A stretch of 64,000 nucleotides of DNA from Acipenser ruthenus (lineage: Eukaryota; Chordata; Actinopteri; Acipenseriformes; Acipenseridae): positions 22,030,208 through 22,094,207 of the forward strand of contig NC_081214.1 in the NCBI RefSeq assembly GCF_902713425.1. The letters are read 5' to 3'. Below are positions 34,601-47,800 of the stretch, one piece after another. The translations under genes and the position numbers were made by a program. Below the pieces are notes generated by a model. The model was not told where the DNA came from and searched no databases. It saw nothing but the letters and a program-made list of their open reading frames with translations. Each line of letters starts with the position of its first letter. The stretch's first letter is position 1.

Positions 34601-37600
34601 CTTGGTTCTCTGATAAAAGTTTATCATCTTAAAGAGCTTGGACTCAGAAGTGAAACCACTGTATCCTAAATTACTCCAATTTGCTGATTGGGGTGTGTTG
34701 GTAAAATGAGTATATGTTTTAAAAATACATATTTAAGATCTTTGTGGCGTTGTAACACCGTGCTGAAAATGAGCTGTACAACCAGTAATGGTGCTTGAAA
34801 AACCTGTTTATCCTCCCTGTGATGCAGGAGAGCGTGTACTGTGTACAGTACAAGCCAGTTATAACCTGCTACTGCTGCAGGCTTGAAGGGGTACAGAGTG
34901 TGAGGGAAGCAGGAACTGTGGATCTGCTGTCGAAACTACATTATCTAACTCTGATTGGAAAACCTGATTCATGATTCAGTAGTTAATCAGGAATATGGTG
35001 TGTGTGTGTGTGTGTGTGTGAATATATATACTTCTTTTAAAACTGATCTGAATGTTTACACCCCTTTCAGTGGATTACCGTTCTGGCTTGCAGGACAATG
35101 GTTTTCTCAGCCCCCACCAGTCAGCCCTGACTTGGCATTTCACAGACTCAGGTTTGTTCAGTGACGATATCGGATGATTACTGAGAACAGTAATACCAAG
35201 GTTATGCCACAGTGCACACCACGGTCACTCGCTTTTTTATTTTGTTTTCCTAGCAACCAATGTAAGTCTTCGGTTGCTATTTACTGTCTATTGTAGGCCG
35301 TAACAGACAAGCTATATGATATACAAAATTATACAAATCCTCCCTGTGTGTTTTTCATTCTGTTTTATTTGATTTGTTGTTCCTAACAGGCAGTGTATTT
35401 GTATAAAAACTCTTTGCCTCTCAGAGTTGACAGTAAGTCGTGTTTATCTTCAGACTGCAGGGAATATTATATCCATTGTTTTCTGAATCATATACCCTGT
35501 TAGTCGCGAGGCTGAGACACGTTACATTTCCAAACCCTACACTCTTGCCTGTCCAAAAAACCCTAGGACTTCCATCAGTCCATGTATAGTACTGTCAGTA
35601 CAGGGCAAAATATATTTGTGTGTAGTACAAGGAAATGCTCTTAAATATCAAATCTATTGTTACGTGCAGCTGCTAGTGTGCAACTGAATCATGTTGGGAG
35701 TTCTGCCTGACCTGGCAAATATAAATCTATTTTTATACTATACACTAGCTGCTATTAACGTTTCTCAGTTGACCAGTTGCTGTGTGACCAGTCGTACTGA
35801 TCTGGAAACGAGACCTTTTTACAGTGAATTGCGATGCCTTCCTGTTGAACAGAAGCCGTTCTTTCTTACAGCATCTTCACTCCACCAGGGTGAGTTCTAC
35901 CGTCGTGCTCATTCACTGCTCTCAAAGAGAAGGGCTGTGTGCTGATGCAGCTCCGTCTAAATGGCTTTTCAAAACACAGCGTGAACTCTTCCACAGTCAG
36001 CACTTTGTGTGTGTGTGTTTGTGTCAATGCTCGGTGCCAGAGCTTGAAAGCATAGATCAAAGGTTAAAAAAGAAAGAAAGAAAGAACAACTATTCCCTAG
36101 CCTTTTGGAGATCAATTTGAGCTGGGTTTGTCCTCCCAGTGTGCAGTAAAACAAGCAAAATGAAAAAAGCAAAGCCGTCTTTATTAAGTGCTTGTGATGG
36201 TGGCCCAGCAGCCAGCTCCTGAGGGAGGGAATCATGTTTCCAGGCTCTGTTTATTTTCCCTGTGCTTGCTGGTGGTTTTAGTTTGCTGTGGGACGATCAC
36301 ATGAGCATGTCTGTGAGTCTCTGTCTCCTCTCTGTTTAGACCATCCTCCCTGAGCTTTTAGTTGCGCTCACAGTGTTATTATCTGGTAGGTCCTCCCCAT
36401 GGCATTTATAATCAGCTTCCTGCACAGCCTCATTAAACCGCATCTCTGTGGAGAGGAAACAAAGGCTACTACAAGCTAGTTTAATTGATGTTTCACATAT
36501 GGGCCAGCTGATATTGAGGGGTTTTTATACAAAGAGAAGAATTTCGTCAACAAGCTCCATTGTCACTTTAAGCAAAAACGTATATTATAGAAAGTGTTTG
36601 GTAATGAGAAGGTTTTACAGGAAGTGGGTCAACAACAGCATCCTGTTCCCAAAGATAATTTGAATATCTCTCATCTCTTATGAACATCTGGGTCTTTTCA
36701 TGTTTGTGCAAAAAGTCTCGAGGAGAAGTATCCAATTGCATGCTTTTGGTCTTGCAGCACCTCTTCTGCCGAGGGACTGGTGTTAAAAGTGTGTAGTTCT
36801 TGACGTTCTGTATACTGTGTGTTAGGGTTGCGGAGCTGGAGTGGAGAGGTCAGTGATGTAACCTGGTACACTGCTGCCAGTGACTTTGCAGACTCATTTA
36901 TATGGTTCCCTCATTTGAAGGTTGTAAAAAGCCCACCAGACAGAATGTTTAACCTAACTTTGTATTACTGGTGATAACGAGTTTTATTGCAGGTTAAAAA
37001 CAGAATTCCAGTAATATAAAACATGTCAATCTTTGAACAGCACTGTTGGTGGGGTACAGTTTGGTAAACAAACTGAGTTTGGTTCACTTGCTTCAGTATA
37101 ACAGCAGGGGAACTTGGTATGTAGCTATGAGACAAAAGTGCAGGCTCCTGGCTGTTTTGTGTGGAGCCGGTGGGTGGGGGATGCAAATTTGTAATTTTTT
37201 TTTTTTTTAAAGGCTGAAAGAAAATAATATCAAGATGTATTGGAAGACAGTGATTTGCTATGTGATGAACGCCCTCCAGGACAGTTGCGTCTCTGGTTAT
37301 GTGGGGTGTGTGTGCAGTGTGCACCATTCTACAGTAGTGCAAAGGTCCCCATGTATTGTAGTAAAGGCATTTAGAAATCAAAGAGTCCATCTTTATCAAC
37401 AAGAGAGTAATGTGAAATAAGATCCGAGTGTTTCAGAAACTTTTTTGGATCGTAGAAGCAAGGGCGTGTCTTTTTAAATGAGCTTTTTTCAGCATAACAT
37501 TTTCAACATGGAACCCTACTGTATGATTCCTTTTACTGGCCGCGGCAGTGTGTTATTGACCTCAAACTCACAAAAGATGTACAAGTGTACCCCCTTGTGG

Positions 37601-40045
37601 TCCAAAGTACCTGCTTTGCATGCTTGCTTGCTATTCTGTGTCTATACTCACATTTTGCGTGTGTGGTGAAAATGGGAACTTCTCCAGCCAATTCTCTCAA
37701 TATATGATGAAGCATTTTTAATTATTTACTGGCTGGTAAAATGTTGCATTATATTGTTATTTACTGTCCAGGCTAAACATTTGAAGTGGCGTGGAGATTT
37801 CCATTAATTGTCTCTTGTGCCCTCTTGTGGTGATGAGAGGAATCTAAATTGAAAAAAAAAAAGTTATTTAGGATCTTGAGGTTTGTTTCACGCGGCAGTA
37901 TTTTTTTTGAGCGTGCATACCGGGACTCCTTTCCAAAAGAAATTTTACATTGGCTTTTGTAAAGAATAACTTATTTTCCATGTTTTCCCAATGCTGGCAC
38001 CTGATGTCTAAGTTCTGAAAGGTACTTGAAATGATTTGTCTCACCAGGGCATTTTTATAGGGATCAACATGTCATGACAATATGCTGGTTCATGGAAACT
38101 AATGTATTTATATCACTGGGGGGATCCCAGGTTCAAATACAGAAACATATAACTTATATTTTTACTTTGCTGCGCCAAGGTTCAACGTCAATTACATTGT
38201 AATTGCAGTGAATTACAAATGACACAATTCCAACTGTAATTGAGCCCAGGTCTGCGTCTGGGTGCAAAGTAATTCTGTGCAGACAGCAGTCAGGGTGACA
38301 AGTCTTATCACAGGGATTCCTGGGTCGGTTTCGTATTGTAGGTATTAAAACAAACACCAGAGGGAGCTTTAACCCATCATTTCAGTTGCTCATTTCCAAT
38401 TTGGCAGCGTAATTGCAAATCACTAACCCAAAGGTTTCAAGTAGAATTCCATTGCTCAGAATTTGTATGGCTTGAATGAATCATGAATCTAAGAAAGGTG
38501 AACTGCTTTCAGAGTGCATGCACAGTCATGATGAGTCCTCTGTGTTTGCGGCAGTTCGGTTCCTAACAGTGTCTGTCTGTCGCAGGTGCATCGAGGCTCT
38601 GGTTGTGTACTTCCGCTCCGGGAAAAGGGAGGAGCCTTACGTCAGCATCTCCAGGAAGACCCGTCTGAAGCACGGGATCGAGACGGAGCTGGAGAGCGAG
38701 GTCGGGCACTCTGCTCGCAAGCTAGCCGAACATCGCAACGCCTTCAAACGCACCGCCGTCATTCAGGCCTTCCTGGGCTCCACCCCCCAGCTTACCCTGC
38801 AGCTCTACGCCACCATCCATCAGAAATACCTCTTTACAACCAGAGGTGAGGTGCTGCACTGTCAGGGGAACAGGGGGCAGAACAGAAAGGGAAAGGGGGT
38901 TGAGTTTGAAAAGTGAGGCAAACCTTATTGTGAACTAGGCAAAATGTTATTGGAACGTTTGTCTAGATCGTAGAAGTTTTACTTTGTCGTTTTTGATTGG
39001 GTGTTTTAAAGAGGTGTGGGTTTATCTTATCTTCAGAGTAAATTCATTAGCAATGCATTATGACAGAGTGTACTTTTTTGCACACCGTTCACACTAGTGT
39101 TTTTTGTTTTGTATTTTGTATTTATTCTTCAGTGCTGCACTGATGTACATTGAAGCTGTGGAATTTATTTAGAAATGTTACGGTGAACTCATTTTCCAGA
39201 AGGAGGAGCCCATGCAGCATACAGATCCCTAGCTCTTCTAACTAACCCCGTGGTTTTTTCTTCCAGTCGCTCTGATGGGGATCACGCTCGTCTCCATCAC
39301 CTACGGAGCCCTGGTCTGCAGCGTGCTGGCCATCCAGATCAAATACGACAACTACAAAGTGCAGCTGCGGCCGCTGGCCTACCTGTGCCTCGTGCTGTGG
39401 CGCAGCCTGGAGATCGCTACGCGGATGACCGTGCTCGTGCTGTTCTGTACCGCGCTGCGCTACTGGATCTTCCTCGTGGCTCTGGTCAACATGCTCTTCC
39501 TCTTCTTCCTGCCCTGGGTGGAGTTCTGGAGGAAGAAGGCCCCACTGCCGGAGAACGTGGAGAAGAACTTCAGCAAGGTGGGCACCACAGTGGTGCTCTC
39601 CATGGTCACCTTCCTGTACGCCGGCATCAACATGTTCTGCTGGTCGTCCGTGCAGCTGAACCTGGCTGACCGGGACCTTATCGAGAAGTCTCAGAGCTGG
39701 GGCCGCCTGGCCCTCTACTACACTGTGCGCTTCCTGGAGAACTCCATCCTCATCATCCTCTGGTACTTCAATAAGACGGACTTCTTTGAGTATTACTGCT
39801 CGCCGCTGCTGGTGGTGCAGCTCATGATCACCTACAGCCTGGCCATCTTCTTCATGCTGGTCTTCTACCAGTACTTGCACCCCTGCCGTCGGCTTTTCAC
39901 CCACAACGTCAGCGACTGCCTGCACTGCGTCTGTCTCAGGCGTAGAGGTCCTCCCAGGCACACCCAGGTGCCGCCCCTCCCCGACCTCACGAGTGAAATC
40001 CGGGAAACGGACCTGACCGATGACATCCTGATGGACGCAGCTTGA
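31679..40045 (+). CDS. XKRX: XKRX, XK-related multi-pass membrane protein
   Basis: Member of the XK/Kell-type family. Some relatives (XKR4, XKR8, XKR9) scramble phospholipids; the role of XKRX itself is not established. Three coding exons: 31679-32013, 38586-38845, 39267-40045, phases 2 and 1, product 457 aa (human 449). Family landmarks: [20 protein letters not shown] across the first junction, [56 protein letters not shown] and [15 protein letters not shown]. About eight to ten hydrophobic helices can be seen, with no signal peptide. The first intron is about 6.6 kb. The initiator has G at -3 and G at +4; a second ATG at codon 4 is possible. The third exon is much more GC-rich than its surroundings. 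It lies head-to-tail upstream of NOX1, as in human. Confidence 0.95.
33927..33955. repeat. Short (AAT)n microsatellite
   Basis: About nine AAT units in XKRX intron 1. Confidence 0.9.
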
Positions 40046-40865
40046 GCAGGTCATGCTGATTTGGGAACAGGATTCAGGCGCAGATGTGGAGCCAAGGAGC
40101 CATTCAGGTCTGATTGCTTTGGGCTTCCCGTAGACCGAAGTAATCAAAGCTCATCAGGCCAGAGCAATCAAGATGTAGAATTGCTGTTTGGACAGGCCCG
40201 GTGGTGACAAGCCTGGCAGTTGAACATAGTGTGGGTTTTCATTTTATTTGTTTGTTTGTTTTGTTTTGGGGTTTTTTTTTGTTGTTTTTTTTTATAAGAG
40301 CCGTTTTAAATATACATATTTTATCAATTCAGTTTGCTCAGGATCTGTTAAAAATATATATACTACCAAATTCAATGTACTTCACCTGTATTTGACATTT
40401 CATTTTTCCATCCTTGTGAAAAGATTAGAGCTCTAAGAAGGTAGACTACGTTTGTATCATCTGTAACGAGAACTCAATACTGCTGAATTTAGAAATACTT
40501 AAATTAAACTCAAACTAAATAGTTACATATGATAAGAATGCAGGCTATCGAAATAACCACGTGCTGTAGAGACTGGGTCTGCATAAGGCACTGGCAGCAG
40601 CAGCAGTACAAGTTGCTGTCCTGCAGAGAGGCAGAACAATGCAAGGAGAGAGAGTGGATTTATATTGTACCACAGGACCACAGTGGAGCTTGGCAAAAAA
40701 CACACACATTGAGAACAAAGCCCTGCATTGATACGGGACTATCTAGAGGACTTGCTTGAAAATATATAGAAATATACACGCCATATCTATTAAACAGCAC
40801 GGGTCCATTTGGTTAACCCTCCTGTTATTGCAGGTGTGTCATGGTGCATGCTATGGCGCACTACG

Positions 40866-40880
40866 CCAGCAGAGGGCGCT
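40866..40880 (+). promoter_or_regulatory. CTCF-like motif between XKRX and NOX1
   Basis: CCAGCAGAGGGCGCT is a close match to the CTCF core. It lies in the probable XKRX 3' UTR or just beyond it, between two genes of different expected expression. Occupancy is unknown. Confidence 0.4.
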
Positions 40881-41237
40881 CTGTATGTATGGATCTCATT
40901 AAAGGAATCTGATCTGTTTTTTTTTTTTTATTTCTTTATTGTTAATGAAGTACATTTCTCAGCCAATCAGGTGGCCTTGGATCAGTCTAGCTGTGAAATA
41001 CCTCATGTACTTGTAGATCTGATAAGTAACACCATGCTGTACTGCTGAAGTGATGTTTGTTTACAACTAATGTGCCTGTGTGCTACTGCTTCGGTACATG
41101 AAGATTACATTAAAACAATGTAAAGCTTGATAAAGAGTAAATGCCTTTGGACTCTTCTTTCTCTGTGGCACCTGTGTGTTTTTTTTGTTTGTTTGTTTTT
41201 TTGCCTTACTAAATAATTATAGCTATACGTTTATTTA

Positions 41238-41243
41238 AATAAA
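41238..41243 (+). terminator. XKRX: Candidate poly(A) signal of XKRX
   Basis: AATAAA about 1.2 kb past the XKRX stop. An ATTAAA variant at about 41109 is an alternative. Confidence 0.35.
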
Positions 41244-41820
41244 TACATATCAGCAAAATGAAAACTCCAGAGTCTGGTCCACTTGGGCTGGAACGAGGTC
41301 ACAGGTCAAATGAGTTAGGTTGCTTGTACTTAACCGTCAGAAGACGTAACCCATAGCAACGCCAAAGAAACTGGCCCAATGGGCACCTGTTACTGCAGAA
41401 TGAGACCTGGGCGGGCTTGGGTCTGGACTACTTTAATCCTGGGCAGTTAAGCGACAAGTCCAGCAAAAACACAGTAACACACAACTATGTGAGGGAGGGT
41501 GGTCAGCAACCGAGGCGATGCGCTTTGGACCTTTTGAACCAAAATGAACACCGCAGCCATCGTTTATTGACAGCCTCGTCGACCGCATTACCCTCGCCAG
41601 GAATCCATTTGTTTAGTGCCATGTACAGAGTGTAAATTGACTCGTATTTCCTCGATTGCGCAATCAGAAAAATCGCTTCATTTATTATCCACCAACAAAA
41701 GACACATACCTGTGTTGAGGCGTGGTCTCAGACAGCTTCGGGCATTTAAACAGACAAATACCGAGCCGCTTCTCACTTCATACAGAAAACTGCAAACACG
41801 TCTCCAAAAAACACAACGAC

Positions 41821-44800
41821 ATGGGCAACTGGGTTGTTAACCATGGACTGTCGGCTCTTATCCTGGTAAGACATTGTATTGTCGTTATTATTGCATTGTA
41901 TCCTGCTGTATTTTAAATTATACAATGACTTTTAATTTTTTTCTATTTTTTTTACATTTTTACACTTTATTTTTTATTATGCTATCGAAAGATTATTAAT
42001 ATTCATAACACCAAAACATTACAGCATGTTAAAATGAGTCTGCAAGCTATAACCTGATGCAGCTGTAAAATGCGTGTAATTAAAAAAAAGATACGTTCAT
42101 AATAAAACCAGGAGACGACAGCACTGAGTCCAGTGAAATTATAGTTTTAAGAGAACAGTCAAAGAATTGAATAATAGTGTAATTATTGAAGAGCTTAAAC
42201 ATCAATATCTACAGAGTTTATTTACATTACCTTTTTTTATTGAACATTATAATACCACCATAAAAATTACATAACACGATGACTTCATGCGCAATAGTTT
42301 TGAAACTTAATATCAAAACATTCTCTGTCCCAAATAGCATCATGAACGAGAACAGAGGGGAAAAAAAGGCAGTAATTGCCACATCATTCTTATTGTTAAA
42401 ATAAATGATACACAATCCGCAGTGCAAGTGTTTTTATAGCACGGCGCTGATTTATAACACACTCGAAAATGTCGTTCAACTTAGTCTCATTTTATAGTAA
42501 TAAAGTGTGTAACGTTGCGGTCGTCGTTTTCACGGAAACGTTTGTGTTTTAAAAGTGGGTAAAGGCTTTAACGCTAACCGAAATGCGCTGCTGATGGGTT
42601 TCGATATCCCAGTTAAGTACGCATTTCACATTTACATACTCTAACTTCTGGTACATTGAACACATAGCGGCGCAGCATGTGTGTTTTAATCGTTTTATGG
42701 ACATTAGGCTACTCATTTCAGATCATTGCATGGGCTTTACCAAAAGAGCCAGGGGTTAGAATGCAGTTTAATGCTTTATTTTAGAGCGTCCATCCGAATA
42801 CACCTCACCAGATTTGATACATGCTTACAACCTCGCGGTAAAGTTTTGATATATTTCACCTGCTTTCCACAAAGAATGACACTTTGTATCAAATATAAAC
42901 CAATTAACATCAACTGCTAAATAAGCACCGCATTCCTGTGAATGTCGAAAGAAAAAATATGTAGCAAAGTTTTAAATAACATGTTTACACATCACGAATA
43001 AACTAAAATAAAAGGGGACAGCGTCTCGCTTTCATCTTGGCAAATTTGTCATCACCAGCCTGTAAGTCTCATGTTTTTGCTTGTCCGGCTAGCTCGCAAT
43101 AACCAGAAGGTCGCTCAATCTCTCGTCCCCAGCAGTAGTGTACGCAGGTATGTTTTGACCCATTTCGCGCAGGAAAATAACCTTTCATTTGTCGAACTAA
43201 ATCCATTGTTTTTCATGTATAACATTGTCGAATCATTTATTTCCATATAAGTGCATATTTAAGCGATATAACATTTATAACAGTAATTATAACAGTAAAT
43301 GTCAAACATAATGTATCTGATACATACCACCTTAAATATCATTCTCTACCGATCCATTGTGAAAAAGACAGCGATGAGTTGATAGAGCTTCTTTCGGTGT
43401 TTAAATTATATTCTGCGAGAACTGCAGTACCGAATAGTATTGATCATTTAATCTATCCCGATATATATATATAGAAGAAAACTGGAATTTAAAGAAATGA
43501 CAAGAATCTAAAATCACAGCACAGCCATGAGCCTAACTCTCGTTTCAAATCTATGGTACCGTTTCTTTAGAGCAGGTATAAATAATTGCAGGTGGGGCAC
43601 AAGCAATATGAATAGTTTCTCGCTGTGTTTAATTTCGTTCTTTATTACACCCGCTGTGGCAAAGGTATCCGACATTTCCCTTTGACTCGTCATGATAGCA
43701 ATAATATTATTTTATTATAGAAATGTAATTCTGTGTTGTCGATATAATCACTGGACAACGATGAACTATCATAACTTCCATTAAAAGCAATACAATTTTG
43801 TAGCTTTTGTATTATAATGCTACAAAATATATGTATTAGATCTCTTAATAAATTTCAAATGCTGAATTCTCAATTGCAGTACATTTGGTTAGTAGCTAGC
43901 CTGATGGTATGACGTGTTATTCTAATAGGCATGTTGTTGTTTTTATCGTAGCTGTGCCCTTTATTAGGGGTTCTGAATACTACACGCTGTCACTTTAATA
44001 TTATTACAACACACTGCTACGGTAACAGTAATGGAAAAAACAGAAACAATAATGTGTGGTCAATTACCGGAACTGTGCCTTCAAACGTTCCTTATGTTCA
44101 TATCTAAGTATATACACGTATGCTGATTGTTCTGTTCTTATTCAGGTGGTCTGGATGGGAATCAATATATTCATCTTTGTGTACTTTTACCTTTTCTATG
44201 ACCTGGGACCACAGTTCTTTTACACACGGCACCTCCTCGGAGTAAGTATATTCTTTTATGATGTGACGGTGCATTTATAAACATTGAAATATCGTGTTAC
44301 TGTGCACCCGATTGTGACGTGTTTCTGCTAGGGTGAGAGTAGTACAGTCTCCCAGCTCAGCCAGTCCATGGCCTCACTCCAGTAATCTTGCGTCACGTTT
44401 GTTTGTCGTCTGGCTCTAAATGCAATGCAGGGAGTTTTTTTTTTTTTTTTTTTTGGTTTGTTTGTTTTGTTTTTAAATAATAATGATCCATATTATTTGC
44501 AAACCTCAGAATTAATTCCTCATTCTTGGAGAGATAGTAACAAAGGTCGCTGTGCCTATTTGAGTTTGGCAATCTGCAGGACAATGCGGGAGTCTGCTTC
44601 CTAATGTCATAAAAATCGAATCTCTCTTTTAACAGGGCAATCTTTAAAGTTATTTTGTGATCTTGTACAGTAGTCAGCATCTACTGCTTGCAGGGAAAAA
44701 CGCTTAAAAAAATCGCTACATGTGTTAATCTCTGCCGATGAATCTTTTTGCTTCAGCCTGCGCTGGCATGGGCAAGGGCGCCGGCGGCCGTCTTGAATTT

Positions 44801-47800
44801 CAACTGCCTGCTGATCCTGCTCCCAGTCTGCCGAAACCTGCTGTCCTTCATCAGAGGATCCTGTGCGGTACGATTCCTATCTGTTCTCATCAGTTACCGC
44901 TGCTGGTAAAGGGGAGCGAGGCCTGCCCCCTTCACACTATACATTACAGAGATGCAATGGGGCACAACGGCCATGAATTACAAAGCACATGTTGTGAGAT
45001 TTCGTCTGGCAGCAAGCTGCGCTGTACAGTGACATTTTCAAGCAGTTAGCACCACGTTGCTCAGCATTGCACCTGCACACATGTTACTGACAGGAGCTTA
45101 CAGCAAGGAGAGCCACGTATTAAAAGAAAGGTGCCCTGCGCTTCATGGAAAAATGAAAGTGGGATAGCATCGCATTTGGTTTTTGGTTAATCGCTTTCGA
45201 TTTTTAATGGTATACAATGCTGTAAAGCTCAGCACGCTTGTTGTGTATAGCTGCTGTCAGGGAATGGCAGACCTGTGTTTAACGTGAGTTAAGGAATCAC
45301 CACACCAGGTTTCATTTCAGTTGGATGGGCAGTCGTTAAGACACAGATACAAGTGTAAATGTGACATATGTGAATACATAGGGGTGCTTTTAAATTATGA
45401 TGCTGCCACCCACAGCATTGGGTGGGATATTTAAAAAAAAAAAAATCATATCTTACTGCCGAACAAAATGTGACAAAAACGTGACTAACCTGCCTATATG
45501 TGTCATTACTTATTTCCCTTGATCTGTTAGTCATTTGTCAGTTTTGGTTTTAAAATAAAACTTGTTAATTTACATAAGAAGACACTGCAGTGCATACTTA
45601 TGGTCTGTACAGTACCAGATCTCAACACCTCTACAAGACTAGCTCTACTCTGTAGTGTACATAATCCCCCCATACCTTTTAAGTTATGTTAATAAGTGGG
45701 TCAGTAACTCACCCCTGGGGAAAACAGCAACAGGGTTAATACAGAGTGTGCAACTCATTAATAATGATGTCAGATCAGCTTCTAATACATTCTACCCCTT
45801 CATTGCATTGCAGTGTTTCCGCAGGTCCATGAGGAAGCAGCTGGATAAGAACCTGTCTTTTCACAAGCTGGTGGCTTATATGATTGGTCTGATGACAGGT
45901 AAGCAACCCCCTCTCACCTATTGGGCAGCAGTGTGGAGTAGTGGTTAGGGCTCTGGACTCTTGACCGGAGGGTTGTGGGTTCAATCCCAGGTGGAGTACA
46001 CTGCTGCTGTACCCTTGAGTAAGGTACTTTATCTTGATTGCTCCAGTAAAAACCAACCTGTTTAAATGGGTAATTGTATGTAAAAATAATGTGATATCTT
46101 GTAACAATTGTAAGTCGCCCTGGATAAGAGCGTCTGCTAAGAAATAAAAAAAAATAAAAAATAATGTGTGCATACAGAAGGAGGAGAAGCCAGCCCTAAA
46201 ATCAACTGCTTTTCTCACCTCAACTAACCCTTTCATGCACAATGACCTTATGTCAGGACACATTTTAAAAAAAAGATCTTCTATTCTTTACATGGGGACA
46301 TATGAGAATGCCATTTTTCTCCATATAAAGCAAAGGAAAAAAAATTATTATGTGTCCAAAGCTACTTTTTTTCCACCTAATTTCAATATTTCATGCATAA
46401 AAAGGGTCATGTTTTTATACCACTGAGCATTCTCTCTAGCTTGTTAGTGTGTCTATTAGAGCCCCCATGCTCTCTGTTCCAGTTTTAATTCCGCTGTACC
46501 ATCCTAGGGCAGGTAAATGGGCCACTGGCCAATTAAGAGGACAGTGGGTTTAAAACCTTAGTTCCCACACCTTTAAGTGCATGTGCTGGATTTATTTAGA
46601 GTACCCCTTTCTTCCCTCGCCTACCTTCAGCTGTCCACACCATTGCTCACTTGCTGAACCTGGAGTGGTTGAACAACAGCAGGCAGGGCGATTACGACAA
46701 CCTCAGCACAGAGCTATCGGAGATCGGAGACCACAGTAACGAAACCTTCCTGAACCCCATCCGCTCCCCTTCCACGGTGAGTCTGACATTCCCATGGAGG
46801 CTTCCATGTGTCCACCCTTATCTTCAGCGATTAAGTTACTGTTGCTAAAAAGCCTCTTCTTTTTCCCTGACATTTCTTTTTTGCTTTTCTATTTCCGATC
46901 ACACCTTTAACCGTTCAGTACACCGTGTAGTGTTAAATGATGGCTCTGCAGCCCGGGACGGCTGTGTTTATGAAGGGGTCTGACCTCGTGTAATAATCCA
47001 CCCCCCTGCCCTCCACCCCTCCTCACAGACACCCTCGTACGTGGCCTTCACCACCATCGCTGGGATCACCGGGGTCATCATCACGCTGTCCCTCATCCTC
47101 ATCATCACCTCGTCCATGGAGGTCATCCGCCGCAGCTACTACGAGGTCTTCTGGTACACCCACCATCTCTTCATCATCTTCTTCGCAGGGCTCGTCTTCC
47201 ACGGGGCTGGGTGAGACGCTTATTACTATCTTAACAAGACATTCCCCCCCTGTCGCTCCTGTACCTTCAAGCGCTGTCAGCAATGCACATGTTCATACGG
47301 TATTGTGGGTGTGGCATGCAGACAGTCAGGACAGACACAGACATGTAGATGACGCACTCAATGATTTGCCAAGTTTCATCACAATAGGATAAGCAGTTCT
47401 TTAGATATATTTAAAGCTCTGAATGGGCAGGGATCTGCGCTGTGAGTTGTCAACAGCACAGTAAATGACCAATCTCAGCTCTATAATAGCTCATGTTATT
47501 TCATTTGTTTTCTAGGCGTATTGTTCGCTCTCAGACGAAAGACAGCATGTATGAACACAACGTCACCTACTGTAAGGATCGACCTCTGGACTGGGGAAAG
47601 ATCCCAGAGTGCCCTATGCCTCAGTTTGCAGGAGGGGCGCCAGGGGTAAGACTTTATGAAACACTCAAAAAAAAATAAATAAACTCCCTGAGAAATCAAA
47701 CATGTTGTGATGTGGGCTTTTTGATTTTATATTACAGGGCTTGTTGTTAGCCGTTCATTTTCCTTAATCAAATTGGTGTGAAAATATTTCTTATTGCTAT

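Noticed and set aside
39242-40147. 301-codon open frame on the minus strand
   Set aside because: It is the antisense shadow of the GC-rich XKRX exon 3. The plus strand encodes a clear XK-family protein; the minus product is low-complexity and matches nothing I know.
45928-46000. Possible tRNA gene from A and B boxes
   Set aside because: The promoter boxes belong to a SINE head; the cloverleaf is degenerate and continues into SINE body and tail. The same holds at 55.2, 58.5 and 63.2 kb.
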